A program made the position numbers and the translations under genes. A stretch of DNA of 16,426 bases, from the NCBI GenBank assembly GCA_934675115.1, contig CAKUPH010000046.1, positions 1 through 16,426 of the forward strand, written 5' to 3'. Below the pieces are notes generated by a model. The model saw nothing but the letters and a program-made list of their open reading frames with translations. It did no database searches and had not been told where the DNA came from. Below are positions 13,850 to 16,426 of this stretch, piece by piece (the stretch's first letter is position 1; every line of letters begins with the position of its first letter). The stretch is from an uncultured Oscillospiraceae bacterium (GTDB lineage Bacteria; Bacillota; Clostridia; Oscillospirales; Oscillospiraceae).

Positions 13850-14004
13850 CAAATTATCCGAGTAGGCGCTGACCGACGGCCCGGAAATCTATAACGACCA
13901 CCATTGGAGCGGCAGCGATAATCAGCGGCTTCGCGTGTCCTGTTACCCCGCGCCGGAAATAGAACGCTGCACTCTTTGCTTGCGCCCCCGTAAAAAACAG
14001 GGGT

Positions 14005-14076
14005 CTTAGGGAGAAAACGCTATGAGCGAGAATGCGCCCTTCGCATTCGAAGTCGAATCCGCGTTTTCCCCCTAAG
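14005..14076. repeat. 72-bp near-perfect palindromic element
   Basis: The outer arms 14005-14020 and 14061-14076 are complementary over 16 positions with one mismatch. Inside, GAATGCG/CGCATTC (14030-14048 region) and an ATTCGAAGTCGAAT segment offer further pairing. The element abuts repeat copy B. It could be a MITE-like palindrome or a structured RNA. Confidence 0.55.
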
Positions 14077-14078
14077 TG

Positions 14079-14220
14079 ATTCTTTGGTTCCTTTCTGTTC
14101 ACACAGAAAGGAACTCGCCCTGGGGGCGAAACCCCAGCCAGCGGAGCGTCCGCAGGACGCACCAAAATCATCGCCGATTTTCCGGCAAATACGGAAAAAG
14201 GTTGCAGGGCTTCGCCCTGC
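14079..14220 (+). repeat. Interspersed repeat, copy B
   Basis: Order on the plus strand: TTCTTTGG, hairpin GTTCCTTTCTGT/ACAGAAAGGAAC (14087-14114), an inserted GGGGCGAAACCCC-type block (about 14117-14136), CAGCGGAGCGTCCGC with AGGACGC, AAATACGG, and hairpin GCAGGGC/GCCCTGC (14204-14220). These modules match copy A in reverse orientation, with the GC-rich block extra. Both hairpin arms changed together relative to copy A, so pairing is kept though sequence drifted. Confidence 0.75.
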
Positions 14221-14247
14221 GAACTCTCCGCCTTCGGCGGATAGTTC
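14221..14247. other. Hairpin upstream of glycosyltransferase promoter
   Basis: GAACT/AGTTC encloses TCCGCC/GGCGGA with a TTC loop and one mismatch. It ends exactly where the -35 of the next promoter begins (14248). It may be the end of repeat copy B or an insulating structure. Confidence 0.5.
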
Positions 14248-14276
14248 TTGTCAATCCCCCCGCCGGGTGCTATACT
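14248..14276 (+). promoter_or_regulatory. Promoter of glycosyltransferase-gtrA pair
   Basis: TTGTCA (14248-14253), a 17-nt spacer and TATACT (14271-14276) form a good sigma-A promoter. Transcription would start near 14283, about 32 nt before the ATG at 14315. Confidence 0.75.
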
Positions 14277-14314
14277 GGCCTCAAACAGAAAAATACTTGT
14301 TTGGAGAATGGCAT

Positions 14315-15280
14315 ATGAAGACATTATACATCGTCGTGCCCTGCTACAACGAGGAAGAAGTGCTGCCGGAGACCTCCCGCCGCCTAAGGGAAAAACTGGA
14401 GACTCTCATGGCTGCCGGAAAGATCAGCGGCGAGAGCCGGATTCTGTTCGTCAACGACGGCTCCAAAGACAAAACGTGGGAGATCATCTCCGCCCTCCAC
14501 GCACAGTGTCCCCTGTTCTGCGGCGTGGACCTCACCCGGAACCGGGGCCACCAGAACGCCCTGCTGGCCGGGCTGATGACCGCCAAGGACCGGGCGGACG
14601 CCGTCATCTCCATGGACGCCGATCTTCAGGATGACGTGGACACGGTGGACGAGATGGTGGACAAATTTCTGGAGGGCGTGGACATCGTATACGGCGTCCG
14701 CTCCTCCCGGAAAACGGACACCTTCTTCAAGCGCTTCACCGCCGAGGGCTTTTACCGGGTGATGAACGCCATGGGGGCGGAGACGGTGTTCAACCACGCG
14801 GACTACCGGCTCATGTCCCGCCGGGCGCTGGAGGGGCTGGCAGAATTTAAGGAAGTGAACCTCTTCCTCCGGGGCATCGTGCCCATGATCGGCTACCGCA
14901 CGGACACGGTGGAGTATGAGCGGGGGGAGCGCTTTGCCGGAGAGAGCAAGTACCCCCTGAAAAAAATGCTGGCCTTCGCCATGGAGGGCATCACCTCCCT
15001 GTCGGTGAAGCCCCTGCGGATGATCACCGGGCTGGGCTTTTTCATCTTCCTCGTGTCCCTCATCATGATCATTTACAATCTCGTGCGCTGGGTGGGCGGC
15101 AACACCGTCACCGGCTGGGCCAGCCTTGCCTGCTCCCTGTGGGCGCTGGGCGGGCTGATCCTGCTGTCCCTCGGCGTGGCGGGTGAATACATCGGCAAGA
15201 TCTATCTGGAGACGAAGGGCCGGCCCCGGTTCCTCATCCGTCAGGTGCTGGAGGACGAAGATGAAGAAAAAGCTGACTGA
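14315..15280 (+). CDS. GT2 glycosyltransferase, polyprenyl-phosphate sugar transferase type
   Basis: The 321-residue protein has a GT-A domain followed by two C-terminal membrane segments (about 236-258 and 267-289), the layout of GtrB/DPM1-like enzymes that load a hexose from a nucleotide sugar onto undecaprenyl phosphate at the inner membrane face. VVPCYNEEEV (7-16) starts the nucleotide-binding fold, FVNDGSKDKT (45-54) follows, and SMDADLQDD (99-107) contains the metal-binding and catalytic acidic residues. The start at 14315 has GGAG 8 nt upstream; the frame is open upstream to 14084 but that part runs through repeat DNA. The acidic tail (EDEDEE) is encoded where gtrA begins. The donor sugar cannot be predicted. 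Confidence 0.93.
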   Translation: MKTLYIVVPCYNEEEVLPETSRRLREKLETLMAAGKISGESRILFVNDGSKDKTWEIISALHAQCPLFCGVDLTRNRGHQNALLAGLMTAKDRADAVISMDADLQDDVDTVDEMVDKFLEGVDIVYGVRSSRKTDTFFKRFTAEGFYRVMNAMGAETVFNHADYRLMSRRALEGLAEFKEVNLFLRGIVPMIGYRTDTVEYERGERFAGESKYPLKKMLAFAMEGITSLSVKPLRMITGLGFFIFLVSLIMIIYNLVRWVGGNTVTGWASLACSLWALGGLILLSLGVAGEYIGKIYLETKGRPRFLIRQVLEDEDEEKAD

Positions 15281-15668
15281 TTCCTCCCTGCTGCGATTCC
15301 TGCTGGTGGGCGTGGGCAACACTCTGCTGTCCATGGCGCTCATGTTCCTGCTGGAGGGGCTGGGCTACTGGCCGTCCACCGCCATCGCCTATCTGGCCGG
15401 GGCGGTGATGAGCTTCTTCCTCAACCGCTCCTTTACCTTCAAAAGCCGGGCGGACTTCTGGCCCTCGGCGCTGAAATTCGCGATCAACGTGGCGGTGTGC
15501 TACGTCATCGCCTACTCCGTGGCCCAGCCGCTGGCCGCGTGGGTGCTGGGCCGCACCGCCATCCCCGCCATCTGGCAGGAGCGTCTGGCCAAGGTGGGCG
15601 GCATGGGACTGTACACCATACTCAACTATTTTGGGCAGCGTTTTTTCGCCTTTCGGAACAAGTCGTGA
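15261..15668 (+). CDS. GtrA-family membrane protein (putative lipid-linked sugar flippase)
   Basis: This 135-residue protein has four predicted membrane helices (about 9-31, 38-60, 69-95 and 110-130) and the NRSFTF motif after helix 2, with a second FFAF copy near the end, both typical of GtrA/DPMS-flippase proteins. GtrA members are thought to move polyprenyl-linked sugars across the membrane. The ATG at 15261 overlaps the glycosyltransferase gene by 20 bp and has GGAGG 6 nt upstream inside that gene; the longer open frame to 15183 is not needed. The pair probably decorates a cell-wall polymer, teichoic acid or surface glycan. No terminator is seen behind it. Confidence 0.9.
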   Translation: MKKKLTDSSLLRFLLVGVGNTLLSMALMFLLEGLGYWPSTAIAYLAGAVMSFFLNRSFTFKSRADFWPSALKFAINVAVCYVIAYSVAQPLAAWVLGRTAIPAIWQERLAKVGGMGLYTILNYFGQRFFAFRNKS

Positions 15669-15717
15669 ACGGGATATTAAAAAACGATGAAAGTGCCGTT
15701 AAACCTCTGAAAAACCC

Positions 15718-15746
15718 TTGCATCTCCTTCTTCCGGGGGTTAGAAT
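15718..15746 (+). promoter_or_regulatory. Promoter of acidic-tail protein gene
   Basis: TTGCAT (15718-15723), a 17-nt spacer and TAGAAT (15741-15746) fit sigma-A. The start would be near 15753, giving a leader of about 45 nt. Confidence 0.65.
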
Positions 15747-15798
15747 GGGGCCATAGAAAAAAGCAAGTCCCAACAAGAACATAAGGAGGTTCCCAATT

Positions 15799-16269
15799 AT
15801 GACTATCAACTTCGATTTCAACAGCCTGAAGGAAAAGGCGAAGGATCTGGCCCAGACCGGCGTGGCCAAGGCCAAGGAGTTGTCTGACACCGCCATCGGC
15901 AAGGGCAAGGAGCTCGGCGAGATCGGCAAGCTGAAGGTGCAGAATGCCAGCGAGCAGGACGCCATCAAGAAGGCGTATCTGGAACTGGGCAAGCTGTACT
16001 TTGCCGAGCGCGGCGCCGCCCCCGAGGCCGCCTACGCCGCCCTGTGCGAGCAGATCACCGCCTCCAAGGCCAAGATCGACTACAACAACGAGCGCATCTC
16101 TGACATCAAGGCCGCCGGCAACCTGTCCGACGAGGACGTTCAGGACGTGACCTGCGAGTGCGACGCCGAAGTGCCCGCCGAGGAGCCCGCCGCTCCCACG
16201 GAAGAGACCGACGCCCCCGCTGAGGAGGCCCCCGAGGCTCCCGCCGCGAACGAGGACAAGGCTGAGTAA
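15799..16269 (+). CDS. Small helical protein with acidic tail, unknown function
   Basis: The 156-residue product has no signal peptide. Residues 8-48 are a Lys/Ala/Glu-rich amphipathic helix with repeated AKEL/GKEL units, followed by QDAIKKAYLELGKLYF (53-68) and a second helical part (75-106). The tail (122-156) is almost only Ala, Pro, Glu and Asp. The first half resembles small clostridial proteins that end in a zinc ribbon; here only a CxC (Cys119, Cys121) followed by AEVP remains where the ribbon would begin. AAGGAGGT 8 nt before ATG is a near-ideal ribosome binding site, so it is probably abundant. It has its own promoter and terminator. Confidence 0.8.
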   Translation: MTINFDFNSLKEKAKDLAQTGVAKAKELSDTAIGKGKELGEIGKLKVQNASEQDAIKKAYLELGKLYFAERGAAPEAAYAALCEQITASKAKIDYNNERISDIKAAGNLSDEDVQDVTCECDAEVPAEEPAAPTEETDAPAEEAPEAPAANEDKAE

Positions 16270-16279
16270 AATTGAACCG

Positions 16280-16317
16280 AAAAGGCCCCGTCTCAGACTG
16301 AGACGGGGCCTTTTCCC
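16280..16317 (+). terminator. Strong rho-independent terminator
   Basis: A perfect 16-bp stem (16280-16295 with 16299-16314) with a GAC loop starts with an A-run and ends with TTTT. It lies 10 nt after the stop of the acidic-tail gene and could also act on the minus strand. Confidence 0.95.
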
Positions 16318-16426
16318 GCTCCGGCGCGGCGCACCCCCCTTGCCCATCCTGAACAGCTCCAGTTTGTGCGGACAGCACAAAAAGCCCCCCATGTAGGCGA
16401 TATGAAGTTTAAGCGGAGTGGCGCAG
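16318..16426. other. Window-end interval, possible tRNA start at 16411
   Basis: No gene is seen. A small hairpin TTGTGC/GCACAA lies at about 16364-16380. The last bases AGCGGAG-TG-GCGC-AG (16411-16426) have the spacing of a 7-nt acceptor arm, U8, a purine at 9 and the D-stem of a plus-strand tRNA, but the window ends before any anticodon or T arm, so this cannot be confirmed. Confidence 0.2.

Noticed and set aside
12551..13852. 433-codon minus-strand frame across spoIIAB and sigF
   Set aside because: It is the shadow of two certain sporulation genes and has no family features or start signal.
13536..14247. CRISPR array
   Set aside because: The repeats are two inverted, diverged copies with internal hairpins; there is no series of short direct repeats with equal spacers and no cas gene.
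13854..14324. 156-codon minus-strand frame in the repeat region
   Set aside because: It runs through palindromic repeats and over the glycosyltransferase promoter, with no ribosome binding site and no protein-like composition.

Overview
The window looks like chromosomal DNA from a GC-rich, endospore-forming member of the Clostridia. It carries an intact spoIIAA-spoIIAB-sigF operon, strong AGGAGG-type ribosome binding sites and a lipoprotein-type sugar-binding protein, as expected of a Gram-positive cell. High GC and overall style suggest Oscillospiraceae relatives of Flavonifractor, Lawsonibacter or Oscillibacter, but that placement is inference and no taxonomic search was possible.

Layout. 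Positions 1-1680 hold an accessory-looking segment: a possible leftward promoter at the edge, an extended -10 promoter with two direct repeats, a 3-codon ORF with its own Shine-Dalgarno, an AT-richer gene for a secreted protein of unknown function, and a gene for a membrane-anchored protein of unknown function. A strong bidirectional terminator at 1712-1757 separates these from a leftward operon of eight genes (10809 down to 1771): DeoR-family regulator, sugar-binding lipoprotein, double ABC ATPase, two RbsC-type permeases, M42-family metallohydrolase, FGGY carbohydrate kinase and BtpA/SgcQ-family TIM barrel. Most junctions downstream of the ATPase overlap or are 3 nt apart. A stable hairpin between the binding protein and the ATPase could set their expression ratio.

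The pairing of an M42 protein, a BtpA/SgcQ protein and a DeoR regulator recalls the E. coli sgc operon (sgcX, sgcQ, sgcR), with an ABC importer plus kinase replacing the PTS. This is the best candidate for an undescribed pathway here: import of a sugar or sugar-like compound, phosphorylation by the FGGY kinase, then unknown steps by the M42 and BtpA proteins.

A divergent promoter region (10810-11215) carries two TTTGCAAA palindromes on the operon side and a near-consensus promoter for a rightward phosphoribosyltransferase gene. Next come a terminator, the spoIIA operon (forespore sigma-F and its anti-sigma and anti-anti-sigma factors), and 780 bp of non-coding DNA built from stem-loops and two inverted, diverged copies of one interspersed repeat. 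A GT2 glycosyltransferase/GtrA flippase pair follows, then an acidic small protein with a possible eroded zinc ribbon and a strong terminator. The last bases may be the start of a tRNA cut by the window edge.
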